IMG/VR virus record: IMGVR_UViG_3300048927_000140
Location: 1 to 64,000 of that record
Origin: a virus
Length of the DNA stretch: 64,000 bases
Reading direction: 5' to 3' (one strand)
The position numbers were made by a program, and so were the translations under genes. Positions 50,511 through 59,466 of the stretch are shown here, piece by piece. Each line of letters begins with the position of its first letter. Position 1 is the first letter of the stretch. A model generated the notes under the pieces. It worked only from the letters and a program-made list of their open reading frames with translations, did no database searches and was not told the DNA's origin.

Positions 50511-52226
50511 TTACCAGGTCAGCGATACAATGCCATCGCCGCCATTGCCGCCGTCGCCGCCAATACCTACGCTGGTGGCTGCATAGCACGCTCCACCGCC
50601 ACCGCCGCCGCTTGCATTGCCATCACCGCTGTTACCGTTGGCTCCCTTGTTACCCGGACCGTTCGTGGCACCGCGTCCACCAGAACCGCCAGTACCGAAG
50701 GCTGAAGTGCCGCCTGGGCCACCGGAAGCACCGACGAGTCCGTCGATACCGCCAACGCCGCCTGGGGTACCACCGAAACCGCCGTCACCCGTACGTCCTG
50801 AGGTACCTCCGTACCCACCGCCTCCGTTACCGCCCGTACCACCGTCGATAGTTATAGTACCGAACGAGCCAGTCAGTGTAGTAGCAGCTCCGTTCGCGCC
50901 GTTAGCACCGCTCGTCCCAGGAGCGCCGCCAATACCGCCAGCGCCGCCTTGTCCAACAACGATAGTGATGGTCTCACCTGGAGTAACAGCCAGCACCATA
51001 GTGTTGACTGTTCGACCCGCACCACCACCGCCGCCACCGCCACCCGCCCGATAGGCCCAATACGTATTGGTACCATCCGCTCCGATAGGGGTGGGAGGAT
51101 TGAGCATATACGGCCAGTCTTCTGTCGGGAAGCCGCCGCCACCGCCACCGCCACCGCCGCCTGCGCCGCCGCCATCAAGATACAGGAAGTTGACCCCATC
51201 TGGAACGACAAACGAATAGGTGCCGGCAGTCGTGTAGTTTGCTGAACGTGCCAGCGCTGCTGCTTTGTCGATTGACAGATTCAAGTCAACCTTGCTGCCC
51301 TTGATAATTGCCGAACCCGTTGCACCGCCTGTGATGTTGAGCTTCGTCTGATTGGTCAGCATCGAGTTCAGCAGCACCTTGCTACCAACTGGAGGAGCCA
51401 CAGGTAGCGGCGTCGTCCACGTGAAGCGAATATTGCTACCCACAAGAGCTTCCGAGGTGCAGGCCCTGAGATAGCCATCTGCGAATGAGAGCACATACTC
51501 ATTGGCCAGAGTACCGTCGTTCACGTTCGGCAATTCAGACTGGGCGAAGGTCACCGAGGTCGTGGTTGCGGCCAGAACAGTGCCGCGTCCAACGCAGTGA
51601 TAGTTGCCGGCCATTGACCACAAGACTGGCGAAGACTGCACGATCAACGTGGAGTTCCCGTAGGTGTCGGGCTCGTGTACGAGAATGGACGGAATGTCTG
51701 GGTTGGCCGAAATGCCGGCAGGATATACGTCCGACCAGTAATCGACCTCCCAGATATCAGGCGGCAGGCAGTTGGTGTTGATCTTGAACACAGCGACGGC
51801 CTGATCCAGCTTCAACAGGCAGTTGAAGGTATAGGTCGACAGCACGTTGGTGCCCAGCGAACTGTACTTGATCTGCGGAGTGGCGAATGCTGCCTTCGCA
51901 AACATGGTCGGGGTCGGATGGGTAGCGTCAACAGCAAGCCACAGCGCAACCTCGCCGAACTCGAACGGGCCGGCCTCCGCAGGAAGACGACACACAATGT
52001 CCAGCGTGTTGTCGCCCACATATTTGTAGGTCAGAGGCGCGCCCTCGAACAGCAGGTCGCCATTCAGGTCGGTATCGTTCTTGGTCGGCGTGTAGCCATA
52101 AGCACTACCGATCTGGAACTTGTCGATGTGAATGAATGGGCCGACTGGAGTTGCAGTCTGCGCCGTGGCCAGGCCCGCGTTAGTTACTATAAGCTGCGGC
52201 GTTTTGAAGTCGTTTGGATCTGCCAT
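50511..52226 (-). CDS. Tail fibre/adhesin with glycine-rich receptor-binding domain
   Basis: A 571-residue protein. The N-terminus (IVTNAGLATAQTA, FQIGSAYGY, EFGEVALWLAVD) matches that of the fibre at 34947 and serves as attachment domain. Residues about 120-340 are beta-rich. From 350 to the end the sequence is built from Gly-rich strings (GGTGGNGGGGYGG, GGVGGIDGLVGASGGPGG), like the polyglycine-II sandwich of T4-type gp38 adhesins. This region should form a compact tip that binds the host. The same DNA reads as a proline-rich frame on the plus strand, which is an artefact. Confidence 0.78.
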   Translation of the reverse strand: MADPNDFKTPQLIVTNAGLATAQTATPVGPFIHIDKFQIGSAYGYTPTKNDTDLNGDLLFEGAPLTYKYVGDNTLDIVCRLPAEAGPFEFGEVALWLAVDATHPTPTMFAKAAFATPQIKYSSLGTNVLSTYTFNCLLKLDQAVAVFKINTNCLPPDIWEVDYWSDVYPAGISANPDIPSILVHEPDTYGNSTLIVQSSPVLWSMAGNYHCVGRGTVLAATTTSVTFAQSELPNVNDGTLANEYVLSFADGYLRACTSEALVGSNIRFTWTTPLPVAPPVGSKVLLNSMLTNQTKLNITGGATGSAIIKGSKVDLNLSIDKAAALARSANYTTAGTYSFVVPDGVNFLYLDGGGAGGGGGGGGGGFPTEDWPYMLNPPTPIGADGTNTYWAYRAGGGGGGGGAGRTVNTMVLAVTPGETITIVVGQGGAGGIGGAPGTSGANGANGAATTLTGSFGTITIDGGTGGNGGGGYGGTSGRTGDGGFGGTPGGVGGIDGLVGASGGPGGTSAFGTGGSGGRGATNGPGNKGANGNSGDGNASGGGGGGACYAATSVGIGGDGGNGGDGIVSLTW

Positions 52227-52238
52227 TGTGGGCCTCAG

Positions 52239-53339
52239 TTAGAACAGACGACCGCTGATTATGTTGAGCGGTCGTCCTTGGTTGTCACGATTCAGGATGT
52301 TCACGTAGTTGCCGAAGCCGAAGTTCTGGTCGGCCAACGTCGGCCACGTGGCTTGTGCCGTGTTGTTATTCGCGTCGGTGGCGGTGAACGTGTCGGTCCA
52401 CGACAGATTCATCAGACCGCTGCCTGGGCTTGCGTGCTGCATCAGTGGATCGTAGCCAGTCTGCTCCGTCGGGTAGAAGTCCGGGTGCATCTTGATGAAC
52501 CACTTGCGACGTTGCAGCTGGATCAGCGTAGGAGGCGGAGTTGGATTCGCACCAATCAGTATGTTGTCGACCCTGAGTTGCGATGCAAACTGATACAGAT
52601 AGGCCACAGCCGATGGCAGCACAGAGATCAGGCCGTAGGTGGAATTGTCGCCGTTGGCATTGATGATAGTGCCCTCCAAAACCAGAGAGACGTTGGTCTT
52701 CTGATTGGCAACCAGAATGGCGCCCTGGCCGCTCTGATAGTTGCCGGTCGGCAGATTGAAGCGCACACCGCTGAAGGTCATGCGCGGAACGCGTCCACTG
52801 CGCGGCGGGTTGAAGACCCAGCAGGCGATACCTCCGCCACTAGTCGGATCCAGCTGAATATTGATGATCGGCCGTTGAAGATCGACGGGCACCCAGGTTG
52901 CCATCAGGCCGACGACGCGTGGGTTATCGAAGTCGCCGTACTTTGGATCACCCCAGAAGGTGATGGTCATATCGCCGGCCATATTCATCACCTTGCTGTA
53001 GGTGAAGGTCTGACCTGCTTTCAACGCAACTACAACCGTGGACTCAAAGTAACCGCCGTTGAGGTCGCTGATAAGCTGCATCACGTAGTCGAGGGTCTGC
53101 AAAGGCGTCGCCTTGTCGCCGTTGTTTGGAGCGTCGATGCCGTTGACTGCATCCAGATAGTAGACAGTCTTGCCCGCATACGGGCCGACGTACAGGCCGT
53201 CACTGAGCAGCTTGATCTGGTTACCGTTGAACGCGGAAATCGGTATCGAATCTCCGCTCAGGCGCTCGTTCGTACCGAGCGGGCGATGGACCGCATCTTT
53301 GTAGATGATGGCTTTGTAATACAGAATTGGATCTGCCAT
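52239..53339 (-). CDS. Tail fibre/baseplate-associated protein
   Basis: A 366-residue beta-rich protein. A short N-terminal adaptor (LYYKAIIYKDAVHRPLGTNERL) is followed by KTVYYLDAVNGIDAPNNGDKATP, a pattern seen at the start of right-handed beta-helix fibre proteins, then parallel-strand-like repeats. It sits between the adhesin and the baseplate genes. Receptor degradation or attachment is possible, but no catalytic residues are evident. Confidence 0.68.
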   Translation of the reverse strand: MADPILYYKAIIYKDAVHRPLGTNERLSGDSIPISAFNGNQIKLLSDGLYVGPYAGKTVYYLDAVNGIDAPNNGDKATPLQTLDYVMQLISDLNGGYFESTVVVALKAGQTFTYSKVMNMAGDMTITFWGDPKYGDFDNPRVVGLMATWVPVDLQRPIINIQLDPTSGGGIACWVFNPPRSGRVPRMTFSGVRFNLPTGNYQSGQGAILVANQKTNVSLVLEGTIINANGDNSTYGLISVLPSAVAYLYQFASQLRVDNILIGANPTPPPTLIQLQRRKWFIKMHPDFYPTEQTGYDPLMQHASPGSGLMNLSWTDTFTATDANNNTAQATWPTLADQNFGFGNYVNILNRDNQGRPLNIISGRLF

Positions 53340-53348
53340 GTTTATTCC

Positions 53349-54548
53349 TTACCAGTATGGGACCCACTGACCCGGAGCGAGCTGGAAGAAGCCCGTCGGG
53401 TTGACCAGCAGGTTAGTGCGTTGAATGCCAACAGCCCTTGCGGCTACGCTGACACCGTCTTGGATGGTGTATTGATTCGTGGTGTAGTACGGAATGCGTG
53501 CGCTACTGCGCGTCGAGCCCGGAACCTTCATCCACTGAATCGGCCCATAGAGCAAGTTAAATTGATTGCTCGGAATCTGATTGCCCAGAAGCTTGACACC
53601 GATATCTGCCTCTTCGGCATCCGTCTGGTGTTGAGCATCGTACACCGGCACCTTCATGGTCAGGGCGTCATCGATGTAAGTCCAGCCAGTGGGCTGTGCA
53701 AGCAAGTAGTGATCGCCGATGACGGGGCTTGCGCCCTGCATCGCGTAATACGTGGATGGTAGTTGCTCCGACTCATGCATCGGCGGAGGCAATGCACCCC
53801 TGTTCACGAAGTTGGAGAGCACCAGTTGGCGATCTTCAACTATGGCTACGGCCACGATGTTGGCCTCGGTGGCACCCGGCACATCAGGCACGATGTACAT
53901 ATCGAAGTTCGCATCGATGGCCCTTAACACCAGATTGTAGTTCGCAATCTCGTAGAAGAACTGTTGGAGCGTGAGAATGTCCAGGCCCTTAAGACCGCCC
54001 TTGGCTTCGATAGTCACGTGGGTCGTTGGGTACCACGTGCCGCCTTCCCAGATCGGAGTCCCGATTGCCGAATCGCCTTCGTTGTAGAACTCCTCGTAGT
54101 CCTGGGTCCACATGTTGAACACCCTAAGGTCGGAGGACAGACAGTAGTTGATGAACTCGATGAAGGCTTGCGTGCCTTTCTCGAACCAGTAGATGCCGAC
54201 GAAGCGACTGATCGTCTGGTACGCATCGTCGGACACGACGCCTGCAGTCTGTAGCTTCAGACCAAGCATGTTCACCTGCTTGACAACGAGATCCCGATCG
54301 GGGAACGACCACGTGTCTTTCGGGATGATGGATCCCTCATCCACATAGGTCTCGGTCTCCGGGTTTTGGACCCACATATTACGAATGTTCTCCAAGGTCC
54401 GCAGCTGTGCGTCCACAGTAGGCCCGTATACGGCATCCATTGCGTCGGTGTACGCAACGAAGTACGGATTCGTTATCATGTAGGGCGGCAGCAGCGTAGA
54501 GCGCGGGACCGTTATGCCCAGCCGCTTCCTTTCTTTCGCTGATTCCAT
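53349..54548 (-). CDS. Baseplate wedge / tail protein I-like
   Basis: A 399-residue protein downstream of the gp6/J-like baseplate gene, where P2-type phages have tail protein I. The N-terminal half is helical with many aromatic residues (NPYFVAYTDAMDAVYGPTVD, FIEFINYCLSSDL), typical of these wedge proteins; the C-terminal half is mixed. It likely links the baseplate to the fibres. Start overlaps the upstream stop (TAATG). Confidence 0.68.
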   Translation of the reverse strand: MESAKERKRLGITVPRSTLLPPYMITNPYFVAYTDAMDAVYGPTVDAQLRTLENIRNMWVQNPETETYVDEGSIIPKDTWSFPDRDLVVKQVNMLGLKLQTAGVVSDDAYQTISRFVGIYWFEKGTQAFIEFINYCLSSDLRVFNMWTQDYEEFYNEGDSAIGTPIWEGGTWYPTTHVTIEAKGGLKGLDILTLQQFFYEIANYNLVLRAIDANFDMYIVPDVPGATEANIVAVAIVEDRQLVLSNFVNRGALPPPMHESEQLPSTYYAMQGASPVIGDHYLLAQPTGWTYIDDALTMKVPVYDAQHQTDAEEADIGVKLLGNQIPSNQFNLLYGPIQWMKVPGSTRSSARIPYYTTNQYTIQDGVSVAARAVGIQRTNLLVNPTGFFQLAPGQWVPYW

Positions 54549-54796
54549 TATTCATTCCTCTTATCAAAGTTCCAGCGTGTAGGGCTAAAGCTCGGTCCGA
54601 GCTTAGCCGCGTTCGAGTAGCCATGCAGGAGTTCACGGACCTCCGCAATTGATACCAAATGCTCTGGACACTCAACGATATCTATCCCGCCGCGCGGGAC
54701 CCGTGCGATGCGTGAGATAAGGCGCGTCACTGCCTCCTCTCGGGAACTCGCTTCCTCTACGAAGACGACGTTCCCCTGTTGGTGAGTGTAGATCAT
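54548..54796 (-). CDS. Small protein between baseplate genes
   Basis: An 82-residue protein (VVFVEEASSREEAVTRLISRIARV...SIAEVRELLHGYSNAAK), alpha/beta, of unknown function. Tightly coupled with the next gene. Perhaps a baseplate assembly chaperone. Confidence 0.6.
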   Translation of the reverse strand: MIYTHQQGNVVFVEEASSREEAVTRLISRIARVPRGGIDIVECPEHLVSIAEVRELLHGYSNAAKLGPSFSPTRWNFDKRNE

Positions 54797-54798
54797 GG

Positions 54799-56568
54799 TC
54801 AGGCGAGTCGAGTTGGTGTGTCTTGAATACGCTGCTGGCGTTCCGCAAACTGCACGTTGACCTTCAGCGAGGCTATTTTGTTGTAGCGAATCGGAACGTC
54901 GGCAGTGCCGGGTGGCTTCACGCCCGGCACGATAGAGCCATCATCGATGAACTCCAGCACCACACCAGGGCCGGGAGTTACAGTGCCGAGCAGTCCCACC
55001 TCGTTGGCTTTACGACCGTAAATCTTGTACTGGGCAGCGACCTGCAAAGGCAACCACGTGATCTTGATGGTGTTGTTCGGGCCCATCGCTTTCGTGACCT
55101 GTGGGAACACCCAGTTGGCTGGAGGACCTTCTTCACCATCAGCGTTGACCACGCTGACTCCGTAGGCATACATCAGTTGGCCCAGAGTGCCGGCACCGGT
55201 GATGATCTCGTACTCGGTGTTTGGCGAAGGCGGCACGGTGACGATCATTGGATCCACAGGATTCTGAACCGTCACATACGACACGGCGCCCTTACCAGCG
55301 AGGCGGCACGCATTCTCCAGATCGTAGTTGTAGAAGTTGGTCATCAGCAGGCCGGCACGTGGCGCAAACAGCTTCTGGATCTGGGTCTCGCAGTCGGCCT
55401 GCACTTTCGTCAGCACCGCAGTGTTGAAGCAGTAGACCGTAACCTCGATATCGCGGAACACGGGGATCGCGTCCTGCCACACAAAGCGCGTGCTGTACAT
55501 CGTGACCGATTGCAGATACTTGATGTAGTCCTGCTGCTGAGCCTGAGTCCACGTAGTGGTCGTCAGGGCACTGATACGGATGACATTCATCCACTCCAGA
55601 GCCATCGGATTGATATCGCGCTGGGCCTGGGTCACCGAGTCGACGATGCCCGGATAGGTGCCAATCGTCGCCAGATACTGCGACTTGGTCACGGCGCTGC
55701 TGTACGTACCGAACGCGCCGCTGCTCAGATTCTTGTAGGTCTGGATCGGCTGTTCGTCGCCGCCGCCAGTCGGGTTCGCGGTGGCTTTGCCAGTGATCTC
55801 CGGATGGCCATCAACCGTCAGAGGTTTGTTGACCAGCGTGACGTTCGCTCCATCTGCGCCACTGGTGATCGCGTACTGGATGATGACCGTGTCGGTGACC
55901 AGCGGCGTATAGCCATACAGTTCGCTACCAAACACGATGAGGCAGCGACCGTCCGAAGTCGTCAGGTCCGCGTAGGCCGGCAGATTCTTGTAGTTCCACA
56001 ATGTGCCGAAACTCTTTGGAATCATCGTGTTGTTGATGAACACTCGAACGTCTTGGTCACTGACCGTGAATTCGTCGTCGTTGGTCAGGAACGTTTGGCG
56101 CGGAGATCCCAGGCCGCTCATACCAAAGGCCAAGATGCGACCTTGATACAGCGTGGTATTCAGCGGCGTATTCGGATCAAGGAAGATCTGGTCGCGGTTG
56201 AAGTAATACTGGCCGCCGATCATGAACTGGGTCATTGGGTCCAGAGTCTGAGCCACGCCCAAGGACGAGGTCATTGTCACTGGCAGGCCGCATGGCAGCT
56301 TGCGGGTCATGCGCAGGCCTTGCATCTGAGTGATCGAACGAATCGCCGAGTCCGACTGCGCAGTCTCGGAGAATGCGTCGTCGCCAGTCCGTATGTTGCG
56401 GCCTTCCATGAAGGTGCCGACAGCGGCAACGAGTTCAACCAAGGTCTGCGAGGTCTGTGTCGTGAGCGTGCCCTTCCAAACATCAACGTTGTTGAGATAG
56501 GACTGGAATGACTCCACGAAGTCGTTGAAGTCTACGGCCTGAGCCGGTATGGTGAGGTCGGTTGTCAT
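54799..56568 (-). CDS. Baseplate wedge protein, gp6/gpJ-like, with Fn3-like domain
   Basis: A 589-residue protein with the gpJ/gp6 layout: an N-terminal helical region (FNDFVESFQSYLNNVDVWKG), a long beta region (DQIFLDPNTPLNT...GADGANVTLVNKPL) and VTVYCFNTAVLTKVQADCETQIQKLF, a hallmark segment near residue 380. Residues about 466-550 add a fibronectin-III-like domain (YAYGVSVVNADGEEG...ITWLPLQVAAQYKIYGRK), closely similar in plan to the insertion in the tail sheath. It forms the wedge dimer around the hub. Overlaps the gp25-like gene by 4 bases. Confidence 0.82.
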   Translation of the reverse strand: MTTDLTIPAQAVDFNDFVESFQSYLNNVDVWKGTLTTQTSQTLVELVAAVGTFMEGRNIRTGDDAFSETAQSDSAIRSITQMQGLRMTRKLPCGLPVTMTSSLGVAQTLDPMTQFMIGGQYYFNRDQIFLDPNTPLNTTLYQGRILAFGMSGLGSPRQTFLTNDDEFTVSDQDVRVFINNTMIPKSFGTLWNYKNLPAYADLTTSDGRCLIVFGSELYGYTPLVTDTVIIQYAITSGADGANVTLVNKPLTVDGHPEITGKATANPTGGGDEQPIQTYKNLSSGAFGTYSSAVTKSQYLATIGTYPGIVDSVTQAQRDINPMALEWMNVIRISALTTTTWTQAQQQDYIKYLQSVTMYSTRFVWQDAIPVFRDIEVTVYCFNTAVLTKVQADCETQIQKLFAPRAGLLMTNFYNYDLENACRLAGKGAVSYVTVQNPVDPMIVTVPPSPNTEYEIITGAGTLGQLMYAYGVSVVNADGEEGPPANWVFPQVTKAMGPNNTIKITWLPLQVAAQYKIYGRKANEVGLLGTVTPGPGVVLEFIDDGSIVPGVKPPGTADVPIRYNKIASLKVNVQFAERQQRIQDTPTRLA

Positions 56569-56993
56569 GTGTTTGGTCCTGCGGTTTCTTGGAATCGAAT
56601 ATCCAGAGGTTGCTTGGTCAGCGAGTCAGTCCCATAGATGCGCACTTCGTACCCCGGTATGTTCAAGTTGGGTACGATGGAGGTCTTGGAATAGTCAAGC
56701 TGGATGCGTGGCTCCCAGCGCTGAATTGCCTGTATCATCGAGATGCGCATTTTTGCCGCGGTGATGGCATCTATGGGCTCTTGCAAAAAGTAAAGCCATT
56801 CCGAACCATACTCAGGCTGGAACGTTTTACCTCTGGCCCCGATCGGGCAGTTGAATAGATTGTACAGGCTGGACTGTGTTATAGCGAGTGAGTCGGGAAG
56901 GCGGTCTGGCAGAGGACCTTGCGTTACTCGCGTGTACACGTCAACCCAGGTTGCCCCCGTTAGGGACAACTCGTATGAAGTTGGTAGTGGCAT
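56565..56993 (-). CDS. Baseplate wedge protein, gp25-like
   Basis: A 142-residue protein of gp25/gpW type. The key signature is present: LFNCPIGARGKTFQPEYGSEWLYFLQEP (G-x-R-x-F-x-P-x-Y-G-S) and IQAIQRWEPRIQ. It attaches sheath to baseplate wedges and starts sheath assembly. The AGTAAATA element abuts its ATG. Confidence 0.9.
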   Translation of the reverse strand: MPLPTSYELSLTGATWVDVYTRVTQGPLPDRLPDSLAITQSSLYNLFNCPIGARGKTFQPEYGSEWLYFLQEPIDAITAAKMRISMIQAIQRWEPRIQLDYSKTSIVPNLNIPGYEVRIYGTDSLTKQPLDIRFQETAGPNT

Positions 56994-57001
56994 TATTTAC
57001 T
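56994..57001 (-). promoter_or_regulatory. AGTAAATA element abutting the gp25-like start
   Basis: Exact 8-mer directly before ATG on the minus strand, spanning the PAAR gene stop. There is no room for a leader, so a promoter role here is doubtful; it may be coincidental with the TAA-stop context. Confidence 0.25.
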
Positions 57002-57260
57002 CCGCATTTTTGTTTGGGCTGCCTGAGTTGATGACTGCACCGCATCCCGCTACGGCCCCCACGGTGATTACCAGCCTGCCATTCACGAACGTCTTGACCG
57101 TTATGGCGGTGAGTGGCGTAGTACCGTGACTTGATATACCACATCGGTGCATATCGCCTTGACGCGCTATGCCGCGCCCGTCGCAAGTTGCGTTTGAGGA
57201 CGCGGAGATGATGGTACCGCCGTGGCTTGATGTATCTCCTAGTCGGGCTATGGCGCTCAT
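56997..57260 (-). CDS. PAAR-domain spike tip protein
   Basis: An 87-residue PAAR protein: ARLGDTSSHGGTI at the start, then GDMHRCGISSHG, metal-binding His/Cys residues, and VGAVAGCGAVINSGSPNK at the end. It caps the central spike and sharpens it for membrane piercing. Located just downstream of the spike gene. Confidence 0.9.
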   Translation of the reverse strand: MSAIARLGDTSSHGGTIISASSNATCDGRGIARQGDMHRCGISSHGTTPLTAITVKTFVNGRLVITVGAVAGCGAVINSGSPNKNAE

Positions 57261-57267
57261 GCTGTTC

Positions 57268-58002
57268 TCAATTCAGATTGACCGAGGAGCCGCTGATGTT
57301 AACGGATCCGGTCGATGTTATGTTGGTCGTGCCAGTGACAGCCAGGGTGGCGCCTGCGCCTACCTGCGCGTTTAGCGATCCCTGGACGTTGATCTGTGCG
57401 TTTCCTACTACAGTAAAATTCAGGCTCGACTTGTATTCGGTAGTCACAGCGCCGGTCACTGTCTCAGTCAACGTTCCTTTGGTCTCTGTTGTCTCGTTGC
57501 CGTCGATAGTTGTTTTCGAGTTGGCTACGTCGTGGATTTCAACGTTGCCTTGACCATCGTACTTGATGCTATCGCCACTCTGGTGAGTCCACTCCCAAGC
57601 ACCGGTCTCGTAGTTCACCCAGAGTTCAGAGCCGCCCGGATCCTTGTAGCCCCAGGTCTTAGGATCCTTGAACTTCGGATTGGCGTGAGCCGCAAGATAC
57701 TCGTCGGCCTCGTATATGGGATAGCTGGGGTCACCGTTCTGGAATCTGATGCGTACGGGACTACCCACAGCAGGAGTCCCGTACACGCCGTAGCCCGGAC
57801 CCTGGCCGAAAGGGCTGTGCTTTGATGGCAGGCACCAGGGGATCGGACCTTGATCCGAGTCCAGCAGGTTGGGGATCTTCACCTTGATACGGCTGATGCC
57901 CACCGGGTCGTCATTCACCACGACTTCGCCAATTACGGCTCCGTCGTATTTATCATCAGCCGTTGCTTCCTGCAAGCGGTCATTCACCGAGTTCATCGTC
58001 AT
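57268..58002 (-). CDS. Baseplate central spike, gp5/gpV-like
   Basis: A 244-residue spike protein. N-terminal OB-fold region (GAVIGEVVVNDDPVGISRIKV, GSPVRIRFQNGDPSYPIY) and a C-terminal beta-helix made of short repeats of Thr/Val/Asn/Ser (VTGAVTTEYKSSL, VTGTTNITSTGSVNI). There is no lysozyme domain, unlike T4 gp5; peptidoglycan cleavage is probably done by the transglycosylase at 60287. Overlaps the hub gene (ATGA). Confidence 0.88.
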   Translation of the reverse strand: MTMNSVNDRLQEATADDKYDGAVIGEVVVNDDPVGISRIKVKIPNLLDSDQGPIPWCLPSKHSPFGQGPGYGVYGTPAVGSPVRIRFQNGDPSYPIYEADEYLAAHANPKFKDPKTWGYKDPGGSELWVNYETGAWEWTHQSGDSIKYDGQGNVEIHDVANSKTTIDGNETTETKGTLTETVTGAVTTEYKSSLNFTVVGNAQINVQGSLNAQVGAGATLAVTGTTNITSTGSVNISGSSVNLN

Positions 58003-59114
58003 TGTGGGACCTCATTCGTTCCGTGTCGGCACATGCCGAGTTTTTCCTGATACTGCGCACCCTGCACATAGATTGCGTGTCCACTTACGGTGTACACGCC
58101 ACTGTTGGGCACGTCCTGTTTTGTGGTCTCGGTCTGGATCGCCAGATTGACCCTATCGCCCAGCAGAATGTCGTTCACGTCGATCATCATGGCGTCAATC
58201 CCGTAGCTGAACAGATTACGATAGCGCAGGTTCTGATAGTCTGCCTTCTCGTAGTTCTCGTGGACGTTGCCGCAATCGATGGGTCCGAAGCGTACCGCGC
58301 CACGTTCCAGCTCGGTCTTGAGTTGCTGGTTGTAATGTGGGTTCTTCACGTCAGGAGTGAAGCTCAAGTCCTCCAAGAAGATTTGAGTCTCGTCCGCAGT
58401 CACTGACTGGCTGACCCGCATGCTGTTGTAGCCGCTCAGCGCATTGTTCAGGCCGCTGGAAGCATTCAGGCTTACATCGGACGCAGTGAGCGCGTCCTCG
58501 GCAAACGTGTAGGCCACGATCTTGACTTGAGGCTCAGGCAGATCATTGATGTTACGCAGGCGCATAGTACCATCGAGGTCTACCCCAAAGATCATGCACG
58601 AGGTGTCGGAGACCCATGTGTGAGCCACAATGTCTTTGGCCCATGCCCTGTAAGTGCGATTGCGTGGCACCCAGATCTGGCTGTCATTGGTAGTTGGGCC
58701 GTCGTACTTCAGGCCACACGTGGACGCGATCTCCTGCAACACGTTGGACGCCGTGCCCTCCAAAGCTTTGACCGAGGTACCCGCCCAGTACAGAGGAGCA
58801 TCCCAGTAGCCGTAGATGGTCCACCGCCAATTCTCGCCAGTAAAGACCCGCTGACTGTTGAATTTGCGGAACACGTAGGTTCTACTGTTCTTGCCATTAG
58901 GCTTCACTACGACCCGTATAGGAGCCCCATCCAGCAGGCCTATACGGTCTATTACGTGCTGTACGTCGTCTATCTGAAAGCCCAGAACTGGCAGGGAATG
59001 GCGCACCGTAGTGGCTATATGCAGCCAGTTCAGGAGATTGATGGCATCCAGTGGATACTCCACATCGTTGATAAAGATACTGACTTCGATCCTGTCGTTG
59101 ACGATATAGCTCAT
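57999..59114 (-). CDS. Baseplate hub protein, gp27/gpD-like
   Basis: A 371-residue protein whose position next to the spike and beta-rich sequence fit the gp27/gpD hub. The patterns INDVEYPLDAINLLNWLHIA, YDGPTTNDSQIWVPRNRTYRAW and GDRVNLAIQTETTKQDVPNSGVY (domain ends) are typical of hubs that bridge tube and spike. Confidence 0.8.
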   Translation of the reverse strand: MSYIVNDRIEVSIFINDVEYPLDAINLLNWLHIATTVRHSLPVLGFQIDDVQHVIDRIGLLDGAPIRVVVKPNGKNSRTYVFRKFNSQRVFTGENWRWTIYGYWDAPLYWAGTSVKALEGTASNVLQEIASTCGLKYDGPTTNDSQIWVPRNRTYRAWAKDIVAHTWVSDTSCMIFGVDLDGTMRLRNINDLPEPQVKIVAYTFAEDALTASDVSLNASSGLNNALSGYNSMRVSQSVTADETQIFLEDLSFTPDVKNPHYNQQLKTELERGAVRFGPIDCGNVHENYEKADYQNLRYRNLFSYGIDAMMIDVNDILLGDRVNLAIQTETTKQDVPNSGVYTVSGHAIYVQGAQYQEKLGMCRHGTNEVPQ

Positions 59115-59124
59115 GATTTCCTCG

Positions 59125-59466
59125 TCAGATCGTGAACGTCTGCTGTTGCGAGTGCAGTTGTTCGTTCAGATAAGCAATGACCGCGGCCTTTGCTGGTAGG
59201 TTCAGTATCTGCCCGGCCCACATATCCTGAATCGCATCCTGCAGACCGTTGAAGGCCAGAATCATCCTCCACATCGAAACGTCGCCGTAGACACGGAAGG
59301 CAAGGCCAGCTAAGTTGCCAATGTCGGACTCCTTGACAGTGACGGTCTGAACCGTCGGCAACGCAAACCGTATGTTCTTGTACGCGCTCTTGAATTGATC
59401 GTAAGCCTCACCGCTGCTATCCAGAGGGGTGAAGCGCGTGTAATCGTAATCGTTGGATACGCTCAT
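59125..59466 (-). CDS. Baseplate wedge protein, gp53-like with LysM-type domain
   Basis: A 113-residue protein. Its second half (ESDIGNLAGLAFRVYGDVSMWRMILAFNGL...AGQILNLP) has the LysM-like layout of T4 gp53. Size and position within the baseplate cluster agree. It joins wedge and hub. Confidence 0.76.
   Translation of the reverse strand: MSVSNDYDYTRFTPLDSSGEAYDQFKSAYKNIRFALPTVQTVTVKESDIGNLAGLAFRVYGDVSMWRMILAFNGLQDAIQDMWAGQILNLPAKAAVIAYLNEQLHSQQQTFTI

Noticed and set aside
50617-51054. A proline-rich plus-strand frame that looks like a collagen-like or PPE-type protein
   Set aside because: It is the complement of the glycine-rich adhesin; Gly codons read antisense give Pro.
51675-53762. A 695-residue plus-strand frame opposite fibre and baseplate genes
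   Set aside because: Spans three real minus genes, is His/Val/Arg-rich and lacks a ribosome site.
54823-56511. A 562-residue plus-strand frame opposite the gp6/J-like gene
   Set aside because: Antisense shadow without protein-like composition.
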